Source: Enterococcus sp. DIV1094 (GTDB lineage Bacteria; Bacillota; Bacilli; Lactobacillales; Enterococcaceae). From it: 64,000 bases of DNA. The DNA is taken from the NCBI RefSeq assembly GCF_017316305.2, contig NZ_CP147250.1:2789001-2853000 (forward strand), given 5' to 3'. Shown one piece after another: positions 27,700 through 36,653 of this stretch. The notes beneath the pieces were generated by a model, which was not told the DNA's origin, did no database searches, and was given only the letters and a program-made list of their open reading frames with translations. Made by a program: the position numbers and the translations under genes. The first letter of the stretch is position 1, and every line of letters starts with the position of its first letter.

Positions 27700-29256
27700 A
27701 TGCAAACACAAGAAGCAATCAAAAAGTTTCTACTAAAGAAGAAAAATGTAACGAAACTTGAGATTTTTCTTTTCTTAACAGAGCATCAGTTCTTTATTAC
27801 TACTCATTACCTTGCAGATTATTTCAGGATGTCTGATTCAAATTTTCTATTATATCTTCAAGAACTCGAACAGGATTTTAAGGCATTGGACATCCAAAAT
27901 GTCAAAATCGTGAAAAATAAGAAGTTTGTCAAAATTTCTCTAGAGGAAGCTGATCCAGCTACTTGTTACTATGAATTATTTGGTAAGTACTGTTTCGACT
28001 CAACCAATTTTCAAATTATCGCAGCATTACTTCGCCATAAAGTCAACTCGATGGTCACGATCAGCCAAATGACGAATTATAGCCCTTCCTACCTTTATTC
28101 AAAAATGAAAGCAATCAATCAGTTTTTAGCGCTTTATGGGATATCTTTCAAATTTTCGAGCAAAGGAAAAAAAATCATTACTGGAAGTGAGATTCAAATA
28201 CAATATTGTTTTTTGGATGTTTATTGGACGATTTTTGCTAATACTTCCCTTCCCTACCACCAGGAAGAACCGGAACAAATCAACGCTACACTTTATATGT
28301 ATTTCAAAAAAGAGGTGTTAGAAGGCATGAACGGCGGAGTTTTGGATAAGTTGTACCTTCTCCTAAACCTCTGTCAAGATAATTTCCCGATGACTTCTTT
28401 AGAAAATGTCCAAAAAGAATTGAGTCAATTTACTTACATCGATCTTTTGATCCAGCCGGATGTCGATATTTTAAAACCTGATCTACCTATTTGTAGGGAA
28501 CAGCGAATCCTCCTCAATTTATTAGCTCGCTTAACCATCTCTCAATTGGATAGTGAAGAACAAAGCTTGACTCATTATCAACGATTACTTGAACTTGATT
28601 TTCCTTATTTGCTTTATTCCAAAAGACTAGTCGAATCGTTCAGTCAGTACTTTCATTTAGAACTTCATGAAAAACAAAAAAGACTATATGCACTCTCTTT
28701 TACGATCAATAAACTGCATAATACCTTTTTAGATAGTGAGCAGCCAAATACACCTTTACCGACATTTTTGCTTTACCAAGATCAAGCGAATTATCAACAG
28801 TTAAGAGCGAGCGTAGCAGATTTTTATGAGCGCTTCCGAGAGGAAAATTGGCATTATCTCCCAGAGTTCTTAGAAAGAGAGAATGTTTCTTGGGTCATCG
28901 AAGAATTACTGCATTTCTATGACCGATTCAAAAAGCAGCCGCCGATCGTTATTGGTGTGAATCACACAAAAGATTTCTACATCAGCAAAGATCTAATCGT
29001 TAAGATCGAACAAATATTTTCAAAAGAAGCAATCACTATCCAGCGCTATTATATGGAGCAATGCGACATCGTTATTAGTGATTGTCCGCTGAAACATTTA
29101 CCTGAGAAGATCAAAAAAATCTACCTATTGAACGGAATCGTTCGCCCAAATGATTGGAAAAAAATGATTTCACAGTTAGCCGAATATATCTTTGAAATCA
29201 AACAAGAACGTGACTATGCAGATTTACCAGCTAAACTTATTGATATGGATGAATAG
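27700..29256 (+). CDS. Mga-like transcriptional regulator
   Basis: A 518-aa protein organised like Mga/AtxA-type regulators. An N-terminal pair of winged-helix domains (first helix-turn-helix about residues 25-65, H-Y-L-A-D-Y-F-R-M-S; second about 100-150, T-I-S-Q-M-T-N-Y-S-P-S-Y-L) is followed by PRD-like helices. A C-terminal EIIB-like segment (I-V-I-G-V-N-H-T, then C-D-I-V-I-S-D-C) ends the protein. The ATG at 27700 has CGGAGGAA at good spacing; an upstream in-frame start is unsupported. It is divergent from the repeat-bearing LPXTG gene. A second regulator of this type sits beside the giant adhesin. Confidence 0.78.
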   Translation: MQTQEAIKKFLLKKKNVTKLEIFLFLTEHQFFITTHYLADYFRMSDSNFLLYLQELEQDFKALDIQNVKIVKNKKFVKISLEEADPATCYYELFGKYCFDSTNFQIIAALLRHKVNSMVTISQMTNYSPSYLYSKMKAINQFLALYGISFKFSSKGKKIITGSEIQIQYCFLDVYWTIFANTSLPYHQEEPEQINATLYMYFKKEVLEGMNGGVLDKLYLLLNLCQDNFPMTSLENVQKELSQFTYIDLLIQPDVDILKPDLPICREQRILLNLLARLTISQLDSEEQSLTHYQRLLELDFPYLLYSKRLVESFSQYFHLELHEKQKRLYALSFTINKLHNTFLDSEQPNTPLPTFLLYQDQANYQQLRASVADFYERFREENWHYLPEFLERENVSWVIEELLHFYDRFKKQPPIVIGVNHTKDFYISKDLIVKIEQIFSKEAITIQRYYMEQCDIVISDCPLKHLPEKIKKIYLLNGIVRPNDWKKMISQLAEYIFEIKQERDYADLPAKLIDMDE

Positions 29257-29358
29257 TCTTTAGCTAGTGACCACTGGATCTATTTTTTTGTTTCAGTAAG
29301 CTAACACATATTCTTTTCCACCGATCCGTTATATACTAATGAAAAAAGGAGAATTACT

Positions 29359-29709
29359 ATGACTGAACATCGTATTTTTACTATGTCTTTTTCCTCTGTC
29401 TATCCTCTTTATATCAAAAAAGCGGAAAGAAAAAATCGGACAAAAGAAGAAGTTGACCAGATTATTCATTGGTTGACTGGTTATGAACAAGCTGAACTAG
29501 ATGATCAAATCCAATCGGAAAATGATTTTAAAACTTTCTTTGAACAGGCGCCGAAATTAAATCCCGAAAGAAAATTAATCACTGGTGTTATTTGTGGTGT
29601 TCGAGTAGAAACGATCGAAGAGCCTTTAATGCAGGAAATTCGTTATTTGGATAAACTGATCGATGAGTTAGCTAAAGGCAAGAAAATGGAAAAAATCCTA
29701 AGAAAATAA
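29359..29709 (+). CDS. DUF2200 family protein
   Basis: A 116-aa cytoplasmic protein matching the DUF2200 pattern. The N-terminus is [13 protein letters not shown], with [12 protein letters not shown] and I-H-W-L-T-G-Y following. Function is unknown. AAAGGAG precedes the ATG. It stands alone between the Mga-like regulator and an HdeD-like gene. Confidence 0.82.
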   Translation: MTEHRIFTMSFSSVYPLYIKKAERKNRTKEEVDQIIHWLTGYEQAELDDQIQSENDFKTFFEQAPKLNPERKLITGVICGVRVETIEEPLMQEIRYLDKLIDELAKGKKMEKILRK

Positions 29710-29778
29710 GTGGATCATTAGTTATTAGTTGGTTTAAACCGCAATAACCGTTAAAATAAAAAAAAGGAGGTTATAATA

Positions 29779-30306
29779 ATGTTTGAACTTATTCGAAGAA
29801 ATTTTCAAAGATATGCTTTTTTACGAGCTGCCATTTATATTATTGCCGGCATCGCAATTGTTATCAGCCCGACTGCTGTTTTTAATTTTGTAGGCTATCT
29901 CATTACTGCTTATTTTGTTTTGCTGGGGCTGATCAATTTATTTGAAGCTTATAAAAACAAACAAAAAACAGGAGTTTGGGGCTTCGGACTGTTCAGTGCA
30001 ATTGCTTTTCTGGTATTTGCATTGATCGTGTTCTTATTTGCTTCTGCCATTGTTTCGATCTTGCCGATTCTATTAGGCTTGATGATCTTAGCAAATGGTG
30101 CGTTCCAATTGTTTATCAGTTTGAATACAAAATCAAAAGGCTGGTCTATATATAGTGTGGTTTTATTGATCGGTGGGTTGATCTTGCTTTTCAACCCATT
30201 CAAAAGTTTGATGGTTCTCTTTCAAATTTTCGGCGGTATCTTGATATTCATGGGTATCTCTGAAATCATCAACTATTCAAAAGTTAGAAAAATGTATATC
30301 GATTGA
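29779..30306 (+). CDS. HdeD/DUF308-family membrane protein
   Basis: A 175-aa protein of about six hydrophobic helices in a two-fold repeated pattern (G-I-A-I-V-I-S-P and G-L-I-L-L-F-N-P). This is typical of the HdeD (acid-resistance) / DUF308 family, whose biochemical function is unknown. AAGGAGG precedes the ATG. A terminator follows. Confidence 0.8.
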   Translation: MFELIRRNFQRYAFLRAAIYIIAGIAIVISPTAVFNFVGYLITAYFVLLGLINLFEAYKNKQKTGVWGFGLFSAIAFLVFALIVFLFASAIVSILPILLGLMILANGAFQLFISLNTKSKGWSIYSVVLLIGGLILLFNPFKSLMVLFQIFGGILIFMGISEIINYSKVRKMYID

Positions 30307-30319
30307 TAGCTATTAAAGA

Positions 30320-30354
30320 TCAAGGTTGGGCGAATTTTCGCTCAACCTTTTTGC
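30320..30354 (+). terminator. Terminator after the HdeD-like gene
   Basis: AAGGTTGGGCGAA / TTCGCTCAACCTT stem with T5. Confidence 0.8.
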
Positions 30355-30486
30355 TTTTGCTCTATTCCTTTGTGTGACAAACAATTGGTAAAAGAACAAA
30401 AATAACGCATTTTATGTTATTCTTTTAATGAAGTCATTTGACGATAATTCAAATAAATTCTTTTTGAGAAAGAAAGGATGAAAAGA

Positions 30487-31638
30487 ATGGAATTCATAGG
30501 TATTCTATGTCTGATTTTGATAGCAACAACCCTCGGCTCTCACCTTTCTCGAAGATTTGGTATCCCTGCCGTGATTGGTCAATTGCTTGTGGGTGTGTTG
30601 CTCGGAGGCGCTGGTCTCGGATGGGTCCACCCGAATATCCTCGTACATGATTTTTCTGAGATCGGTGTCATTTTATTGATGTTTTTAGCAGGGCTGGAAA
30701 GTGATCTTTCACTATTGAAAAAATACTTTCGTCCAGGGATGTTCGTAGCATTATTAGGGATTTTGTTTCCTGTTTTGTTTGGCTGGTTAACTGGCGAAAT
30801 GTTTCAAGTTTCAATGAACGAAGCGATTTTCTTTGGGATCATTTTAGCAGCAACCTCCGTGAGCATCTCCGTCGAGGTTCTCAAAGAACTCCATGTCGTC
30901 AATACTAAAGAAGGCTCAACGATTTTAGGCGCCTCAGTCGTAGATGATATTCTCGTCGTTCTAGTATTAAGTTTCAGTTTATCTTTTCTAACAGGAGAAT
31001 CTGGGAGTACCCTCCCTATACCTCTGGTCTTGTTTGAACAACTCATCTACTTTATTTTTATTTTCTTGTTAGTTAAATGGATCGCTCCGTTTTTAATGTC
31101 ATTCGCTGAAAAAATCTATGCGAACTCTGCGATTATCATCGTTTCATTAGTATTATGTTTAGGTATGTCCTATATTGCTGATTTAATTGGCTTAAGTTCT
31201 GTTATCGGTGCCTTTTTTGCAGGGATCGCTGTCAGCCAAACAACAGTGAAGGAAGAAGTGTATCACAATGTTGAAGCATTAGGTTATGCAGTCTTTATCC
31301 CCGTATTCTTTGTTAGTGTCGGACTAGAAGTCGATTTTTCAAACTTCGGCGAACAACTGATCTTCATCTTGATTCTAACCGTTGTCGCTGTCTTAACAAA
31401 ACTTGGTGGCGGGTATCTAGGTGCAAAAGTAGCCGGCTTTTCGACGAATAGTTCATTTATGGTTGGAGCTGGTATGATCTCTCGTGGTGAAATGGCGTTG
31501 ATCATTTTACAGATTGGTCAACAGAGCCAATTGATCGAAGCCAAATACTATTCACCTCTAGTCATTGTGATTTTATTGAGTACATTGATTTCACCGCTTA
31601 TCTTGAAATATTTTACTAGAAAAGTGTATCCTAATTGA
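30487..31638 (+). CDS. napA: Na+/H+ antiporter NapA (CPA2 family)
   Basis: A 383-aa monovalent cation/proton antiporter with about 12-13 helices. CPA2 features are visible: G-Q-L-L-V-G-V-L-L-G-G, F-L-A-G-L-E-S-D-L, the S-V-V-D-D-I double-aspartate ion site near residue 152, and R-G-E-M-A-L late. The ATG at 30487 is preferred because AAAGGA lies 8 nt upstream, whereas the ATG at 30478 abuts it. The resulting 383 aa equals the length I recall for E. hirae NapA. It exports Na+/Li+. Confidence 0.88.
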   Translation: MEFIGILCLILIATTLGSHLSRRFGIPAVIGQLLVGVLLGGAGLGWVHPNILVHDFSEIGVILLMFLAGLESDLSLLKKYFRPGMFVALLGILFPVLFGWLTGEMFQVSMNEAIFFGIILAATSVSISVEVLKELHVVNTKEGSTILGASVVDDILVVLVLSFSLSFLTGESGSTLPIPLVLFEQLIYFIFIFLLVKWIAPFLMSFAEKIYANSAIIIVSLVLCLGMSYIADLIGLSSVIGAFFAGIAVSQTTVKEEVYHNVEALGYAVFIPVFFVSVGLEVDFSNFGEQLIFILILTVVAVLTKLGGGYLGAKVAGFSTNSSFMVGAGMISRGEMALIILQIGQQSQLIEAKYYSPLVIVILLSTLISPLILKYFTRKVYPN

Positions 31639-31671
31639 GTGATCCACACCTACTTTTCTTGCGTAAATCAA

Positions 31672-31722
31672 AAAAGCCCTTCTGCTGGATTCGATGATTT
31701 TGAATCCAACGGAAGGGTTTCT
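31672..31722. terminator. Bidirectional terminator between napA and the 94-aa gene
   Basis: AAGCCCTTCTGCTGGATTC / GAATCCAACGGAAGGGTTT, an 18-bp stem with mismatches and T-rich flanks on both strands. Confidence 0.75.
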
Positions 31723-31725
31723 TTC

Positions 31726-32010
31726 TCAATTCAGATGTGCTTTACTTTCGTTCCAACATTCTTCTGGCGAGTAAACATCATTTTCATTCAACACCAGTGT
31801 ACCGTCTGGTTGGATCGTGATCGTCGACCCAATCCAAGTAGTTTGTGAAGCTAATAGGATATTCTTCTTTTTATCCTTTTTCATCGAAAAAGCTTCTGCA
31901 TGTTCTTTTGCTAAGTGTGATTTTAAATATCTCGTTTCTCTATTATCAAATTGGATTTTCAACATACTTCCAGCCATTTCGGCTATTACTGCTTTTGGCC
32001 CATCAGTCAT
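31726..32010 (-). CDS. Small protein of unknown function (94 aa)
   Basis: Not recognised. It is hydrophilic, with a central Lys-rich stretch (K-K-D-K-K-K near residue 45) followed by beta-like segments (I-T-I-Q-P-D-G-T-L-V-L-N). No signal peptide or membrane segment. A strong GGAGGAGAT lies before the ATG, and the convergent terminator supports a real gene. It might be an RNA- or phosphate-binding accessory protein, but nothing shows this. Confidence 0.65.
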   Translation of the reverse strand: MTDGPKAVIAEMAGSMLKIQFDNRETRYLKSHLAKEHAEAFSMKKDKKKNILLASQTTWIGSTITIQPDGTLVLNENDVYSPEECWNESKAHLN

Positions 32011-32111
32011 CTGATCTCCTCCTCTTGTTATTTACACTAGCTTACATCACCAGTGTATCACTAGCAGAAGAAAATAACCAATGTTTTTGTATCCGATTTC
32101 AGATACTTAAT

Positions 32112-34145
32112 TTATTGATAGTTTTGATTCAAATACTGCAATAGCGCAGGCGCTCGATTAGTCGCAGAATCGCCATCTTCTTTGTTTTCTAACATGCTGA
32201 TCACTAAATAGCCGTTCGTTTCAGGATTGATTGCATACAAGAAGCTGTTTTCTTGTCCTTTTTCATCTTGTTTTTCTTTGATTTCGGCTGTCCCAGTTTT
32301 TGCAGCAAGCGGAATGCCTAATGCAGCTAGAGAGTGTGCGGTTCCATTCGGGTCTTGCACGACATCGACTAAATCTGGCAAGATCGTTTGGACGCTGGAT
32401 TCACTGATGACATTTTTCTTATCTTTTGTTTCCTGATCCATAACTAGACGTGGATAAATCAAATTGCCATTATTCGCAAAAACACTATACATCGCTGCTT
32501 GTTGGATCGGATTGATCAACAATTGCCCTTGTCCATACCCAGTATCAGCTAATAAAATCTCTGAATTGAATGAATCTTCATTCGAGATTTGGGCAGGATT
32601 CATTTGGATCGGTAAGTCCAGATCTTCACCAAAAATGAATTGACCGAGTCCTTTTCTAAAGGCTTCCTCTCCCATTTTCAATGTTTCTTGTGCCATATAG
32701 ATATTATCAGAATAAACTAACGCATTTTTCAAGTTCACTTGAGGGACGTCGCTGACACGCGTCACTTGGTAAGAACCCCAAGAGCTGTCTTTTTGCCACT
32801 TTAAACCATTGATCGTCAAGACTTCATCTGGATTCAAGGTTCCGTTATCTAAGCCAATCGCTGCGGTGATCATTTTGAATGTTGAACCTGGCGCATATCC
32901 TGTAGCAAAGCGACTAATAAACGGACGATTCGGATCCTCTTCATACGCTTTGTAATCGGCTTGAGAGATGCCGTTCGTCATTTTATTCGGATCATAACTT
33001 GGCGAACTGACAAGGGCTAATAAATCGCCAGTTTTTGGTGCTGTCGCTACAGTAGAACCCGGCTTACCTTCTAAACTGTCAAACGCTGTTTTTTGTGCGT
33101 TAGCATCGATCGTCAATTGGATATCCTGGCCATTTTTCACTTCGTGTTGGAGTAAGACAGCTTTTTCATTTCCTTCTTCATCTGTCACACTTAGTTTCCC
33201 ACCATTTGTTCCTCTTAATTCTTTGTCATAAGCCATTTCTAGCCCTGAACGACCAATTTTTCCTGTACTGCTCAACTCAGGATTCTTCTCGATGTCTTCT
33301 GCTGTAATATCGCCCACGTAACCGATCAGCTGAGCAGCAGCTTCGCCTAGAGGATAATAACGGCCGTCAACCTCTTGGATCGTCGCTCCGCTTGGAAGTT
33401 CTGGTGTTTCTCCTTCAATGATTTTTAAAGGCACAAAGTAATCCGGTTGGACCCATCCTTGAGAGATCGCCTGTTCAATACTGTCTTCGGTCAAATCAAA
33501 GCCTTCAGCGATTGCTTTGATATTTTTTGTTTTTTCTTCACCCTCACCTAATTTTGCAGGTACAACACCTAATTGCTTCAATTTTCCAGTAGTAGCTAAA
33601 GGTTGTTTATTACGGTCTAAGATTTCACCACGCGTCGCTACTTCGGTACTCAAACTGACTTTATCTTGACCTTCCATTTGTGGGAAAATCAAATTCGGTT
33701 GCCAGTTGATTTTGGTTTGGTCGCCATCTTTTGTCAATGTACCTTCATAAGCTAAGTCTTTCAGCTCTCCCAGCGTCGTGTTCATTTTTGCTTTATACGT
33801 AAATTCATACGTATCATTCTCTTTTTTTGTCACGGATAGATCTGAAAGTTTGATGCCTCTGATTTCTGCTGCACCATAGATATTTTGATATTTTTCTAAG
33901 ACATCTTGTTCAGTGAGATCATTATTCCCCTGAACTTTAAGTGATTTCACCGCTTCTTCATAGTTTTCATCGTTCAGTGAATCGATAAATCCTTCAATGG
34001 TTTTCTCACCAGCTTTTACCGCTTGTTGTTCTTGGACATGTTGATAATAAAAGAAGCCACCACCAGCAGCTGCAAGCAAGACGACAATTCCCGCTCCAAT
34101 ATAGATACCGGTCGATTTTTTCTTTTGTCTGTCACTCCTTTTCAT
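32112..34145 (-). CDS. pbp5: Low-affinity class B penicillin-binding protein PBP5
   Basis: A 677-aa membrane-anchored transpeptidase. One N-terminal helix (residues ~13-32) is followed by an NTF2-like domain (~35-150), a linker/dimerisation domain, then the transpeptidase with S-T-F-K (Ser near 421), S-D-N and K-T-G. The whole sequence resembles E. faecium PBP5 as I remember it. The family crosslinks peptidoglycan with low beta-lactam affinity. A methionine in L-K-M-G-E, the position where substitutions are linked to high ampicillin resistance, is retained. It lies downstream of psr, with a terminator between them. Confidence 0.92.
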   Translation of the reverse strand: MKRSDRQKKKSTGIYIGAGIVVLLAAAGGGFFYYQHVQEQQAVKAGEKTIEGFIDSLNDENYEEAVKSLKVQGNNDLTEQDVLEKYQNIYGAAEIRGIKLSDLSVTKKENDTYEFTYKAKMNTTLGELKDLAYEGTLTKDGDQTKINWQPNLIFPQMEGQDKVSLSTEVATRGEILDRNKQPLATTGKLKQLGVVPAKLGEGEEKTKNIKAIAEGFDLTEDSIEQAISQGWVQPDYFVPLKIIEGETPELPSGATIQEVDGRYYPLGEAAAQLIGYVGDITAEDIEKNPELSSTGKIGRSGLEMAYDKELRGTNGGKLSVTDEEGNEKAVLLQHEVKNGQDIQLTIDANAQKTAFDSLEGKPGSTVATAPKTGDLLALVSSPSYDPNKMTNGISQADYKAYEEDPNRPFISRFATGYAPGSTFKMITAAIGLDNGTLNPDEVLTINGLKWQKDSSWGSYQVTRVSDVPQVNLKNALVYSDNIYMAQETLKMGEEAFRKGLGQFIFGEDLDLPIQMNPAQISNEDSFNSEILLADTGYGQGQLLINPIQQAAMYSVFANNGNLIYPRLVMDQETKDKKNVISESSVQTILPDLVDVVQDPNGTAHSLAALGIPLAAKTGTAEIKEKQDEKGQENSFLYAINPETNGYLVISMLENKEDGDSATNRAPALLQYLNQNYQ

Positions 34146-34302
34146 GTTTGAATACCTCTCTTTATTAAAAAGTTCGAATCAAAGATATTCTAACATATGA
34201 CAGGAAAAGTAGCGTTATGAACTAAATGATTCTTAACGATTCCTGTCATGATATTAATGAATTTTTAACGAAAAAAGTACGCACTGTTCACCCTACCCTA
34301 TC

Positions 34303-34358
34303 AAAATAAGCCGGAGATTCGGAATCATCTCTGATTTTCCGAGTCTCCGACTTATTTC
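34303..34358 (-). terminator. Terminator between psr and pbp5
   Basis: Stem AATAAGCCGGAGATTCGGAA / TTCCGAGTCTCCGACTTATT, about 20 bp with few mismatches, and a T-rich 3' side on the minus strand. It lies about 45 nt beyond psr, so pbp5 probably has its own promoter or depends on readthrough. Confidence 0.75.
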
Positions 34359-34401
34359 TGGATAATAATATTTCCTTCATAACCACTGATTTAACAAAGG
34401 C

Positions 34402-35283
34402 TTATTTATTCAAAAATTCACTGATCGCTTGCTTATTTTTGGCTAAGTCGATTTCTAACACGCTACCTGCCGGTGTATTATCGTTGAAATCCCAACTTTT
34501 GTCCACTGGCACTGACAACGTATCGATTTTTTTGTCATTGTTTAGAAAATCCAAACCACAATCTAATAAGACACTTTCGGGTAGATTTGTCTGGATACTG
34601 CCTAAAAGTTTTCCGATTGCCTTTGGTAGTTTAATGATCGATGTAACATCTTTCAGTTGACTGGCTACCGCTTCAACGACTTGTTGCTGTCTGCGGATGC
34701 GACCAAAATCCCCTTCTTCGTCTTCACGAAAGCGCGCATACTGAAGTAAGGTGTTGCCGTCCATTGTTTGTTCTCCCTTTTTGATATCTACACCATCTAA
34801 ATCAAGATCTTTTTCCGCATCGATGGTTACGCCATCTGGAAATAATTCATCGACACAATCAATAAAATCTTGGAATGTAATGCTGGCATAATAAGGCGTT
34901 TCTAACTTGAAATTCTCTTGTAATGTTTTGTCCAATAAGTCAATACCACCGTAGGAATAGGCTGCATTGATTTTATTCATGCCATATCCCGGTATAGGTA
35001 CATAAGAATCCCTCATAATAGAAATCAATTTTGCTTGCTTTGTCTTTTGATCATATTGAGCGACCATCAACGAATCTGAACGCCCGTTTTCTTCTTTTGA
35101 TCGAGCATCAGAACCAATCAATGCGACATTGATGATCGTCGGAACATCTTTTGCATCGACTTTGTCCACTGTGTCGGATTGCTTAACTGATGAAAAACCT
35201 TGGATAAATTCAAAAGAAAAAAAGCCGATGACCATCGCAAGAACGAGCAAGATACTTAAGATGATTTTTTGAAATGGTTTCAT
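34402..35283 (-). CDS. psr: LytR-CpsA-Psr family protein Psr
   Basis: A 293-aa membrane-anchored LCP protein with one N-terminal helix (residues ~7-27). The LCP domain shows I-G-S-D-A-R, R-S-D-S-L-M, S-I-M-R-D-S, and R-F-R-x-D-E-E-G-D-F-G-R-I-R-R-Q-Q. LCP enzymes attach glycopolymers to peptidoglycan. Psr was first described in E. hirae as affecting PBP5 synthesis, a role later questioned. The position immediately upstream of pbp5 matches that arrangement. AGGAAGAG precedes the ATG. Upstream on the same strand lie an M-box riboswitch and a possible 35-aa reading frame. Confidence 0.9.
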   Translation of the reverse strand: MKPFQKIILSILLVLAMVIGFFSFEFIQGFSSVKQSDTVDKVDAKDVPTIINVALIGSDARSKEENGRSDSLMVAQYDQKTKQAKLISIMRDSYVPIPGYGMNKINAAYSYGGIDLLDKTLQENFKLETPYYASITFQDFIDCVDELFPDGVTIDAEKDLDLDGVDIKKGEQTMDGNTLLQYARFREDEEGDFGRIRRQQQVVEAVASQLKDVTSIIKLPKAIGKLLGSIQTNLPESVLLDCGLDFLNNDKKIDTLSVPVDKSWDFNDNTPAGSVLEIDLAKNKQAISEFLNK

Positions 35284-35347
35284 GTTAAATGACTCTTCCT
35301 TTCAAACTCTTCTACTTGCAACATAGAACATTGTCCCTTATGATGAG

Positions 35348-35455
35348 TCAAGTAAAGAGTGTATTCTCTTTCATGTCTTTTGGGTCGATTGAGCTGCAAC
35401 TCGTCGATCCTTTTTTGTGTATTTCTCTCATAAAATCAAAAAAAGTTCGTTCCAT
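35348..35455 (-). CDS. Possible 35-aa small protein between the M-box and psr
   Basis: A short frame with ATG at 35455 preceded by AAAGGGGAG (close spacing) and a stop at 35348. The predicted peptide is polar and begins M-E-R-T-F-F-D-F-M-R-E. It matches no family I recognise. It lies between the M-box terminator and psr. It may be a leader peptide, a remnant, or chance. Confidence 0.3.
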   Translation of the reverse strand: MERTFFDFMREIHKKGSTSCSSIDPKDMKENTLFT

Positions 35456-35515
35456 TACTCCCCTTTCTCGTCCAGACACAAGTTAGGCGAAGCGAGCATA
35501 AAAAGAAGCGAAAAC

Positions 35516-35558
35516 TAAGAAAAGGTCAGAAACCTTTTCGAACAAGATTTCTGACCTG
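35516..35558 (-). terminator. M-box expression-platform terminator
   Basis: AGGTCAGAAA / TTTCTGACCT, a perfect 10-bp stem with a 15-nt loop, followed on the minus strand by TTTTCTT. It sits directly 3' of the M-box aptamer, as expected for Mg2+-induced termination. Confidence 0.8.
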
Positions 35559-35725
35559 GCATCATCTCATCGTCCGAGTTTTAGCACTATACAACGTAAA
35601 GAACGCATTCTTAGCTATTGGAAAAAGCCTTAATCCGACAATTCCTGTTTGACCCATTGGCGTCTTTCGACGTTTCTGGGCAATAGCCTATGTTTGTATA
35701 GGAGCCTCACCTAACAAGGTTAGTA
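35559..35725 (-). promoter_or_regulatory. M-box (Mg2+-sensing, ykoK-type) riboswitch
   Basis: The minus strand carries the conserved M-box segments in order: GTTAGGTGAGGCTCC (35701-35715), a TATTGCCC segment, AGACGCCAATGGGTCAA (35649-35665) and GTGCTAAA near the 3' end (35580-35587). M-box RNAs fold on binding Mg2+ and usually terminate transcription of magnesium transporter genes. Here the next full gene is psr, then pbp5; no transporter lies between. A terminator hairpin follows immediately. Confidence 0.93.
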
Positions 35726-35748
35726 CTTATTTGATTTTTACAAAACTC

Positions 35749-35777
35749 ATCTTATTCCTCTTTGAATCGATAATCAA
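35749..35777 (-). promoter_or_regulatory. Promoter for the M-box transcript
   Basis: Minus-strand -35 TTGATT (35772-35777) and -10 TAAGAT (35749-35754) with a 17-nt spacer. This places the transcript start about 15-20 nt before the first conserved M-box segment. Confidence 0.55.
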
Positions 35778-35889
35778 TAAAAACTAAAATAAAATAACTA
35801 AATTAATCTTTACTTAATAAAGTTTAAGGACAGATGATAAGTAATTAACTTCCACTGATCTTTAGAAATAGAGTCATTCCATCGTGTGA

Positions 35890-36504
35890 TTATTTTGGGC
35901 GCAGCATCGAAACGATCTCGCCAAGTTTTCCATAGTCATTTCCAGCTAAGCGACTGATCGGCTGTAAATTGGTAGGATCGATATAGCCCGTTTGTTCATC
36001 ATAGACAGTTTCACTCAATTGATAAGCAGCTATCTGTAATAAAAATAAATCAGCCGTAATTTCTTGGTCTTTCATGATCGGGACGTGTTGATAAAGTGTG
36101 GTCTCAAAGGCAATACTAGCTTCATTGATCCTTGGAACATCGATCGTATCTAATTCGGAAATCGTGAACGAAGTCAACGTCAACTCACTTTCCTCACTGG
36201 ATAAGCTAGCGGCTGTTTGATTCGCATCTACCAGAATATTCTCATCTAAAATATGGATCACGGCTTCCTTCGTTTGCATCAGATGTCTAGCAGTGTCTTT
36301 CCACTCTCCGTTCTTTCGCTGAATGGCTAAGGAAAGTATCGGTGGATTGGAACTGACGATATTAAAGTAACTAAATGGCGCAATATTCGTCACTCCTTGG
36401 ATCGACCGTGTCGCTACTACAGCCACCGGTCGAGGAATTACTGAACCGATCAATAGTTTATAGTTTTCTCTTTCAGTTAACTCTGAAGGAACTCGTTTGA
36501 ACAT
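35890..36504 (-). CDS. Flavin reductase-like (FMN-binding split-barrel) protein
   Basis: A 204-aa protein of the flavin reductase-like / DIM6-NTAB family. I-G-S-V-I-P-R-P-V-A-V-V-A-T and A-P-F-S-Y-F-N near the N-terminus are the FMN-binding pattern. Proteins of this group bind FMN and act as flavin reductases or monooxygenase partners. AGGAAAG precedes the ATG. It stands alone upstream of the M-box promoter; substrate unknown. Confidence 0.82.
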   Translation of the reverse strand: MFKRVPSELTERENYKLLIGSVIPRPVAVVATRSIQGVTNIAPFSYFNIVSSNPPILSLAIQRKNGEWKDTARHLMQTKEAVIHILDENILVDANQTAASLSSEESELTLTSFTISELDTIDVPRINEASIAFETTLYQHVPIMKDQEITADLFLLQIAAYQLSETVYDEQTGYIDPTNLQPISRLAGNDYGKLGEIVSMLRPK

Positions 36505-36611
36505 TTGCTTTCCTACTTTCTTGTTGAATGATCCATCCTAATGATAGTCATGGTATCGGACAATCTTATTCATTGTCAACTAAACGTTCTTATTCCTAAG
36601 TCTTATGACAC

Positions 36612-36647
36612 AAAAACACCCAGTGCAATTAAATGCACTGAGTGTCA
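36612..36647 (-). terminator. Terminator after the LPMO gene
   Basis: ACACCCAGTGCA / TGCACTGAGTGT stem with one mismatch, and TGTTTTTG on the minus strand. Confidence 0.8.
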
Positions 36648-36653
36648 AATTGA

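Noticed and set aside
35560..35725. Possible tracrRNA or CRISPR-associated RNA (GTTTTAGC-like segment)
   Set aside because: The minus strand matches every conserved block of the M-box riboswitch, and no cas gene or array is nearby.
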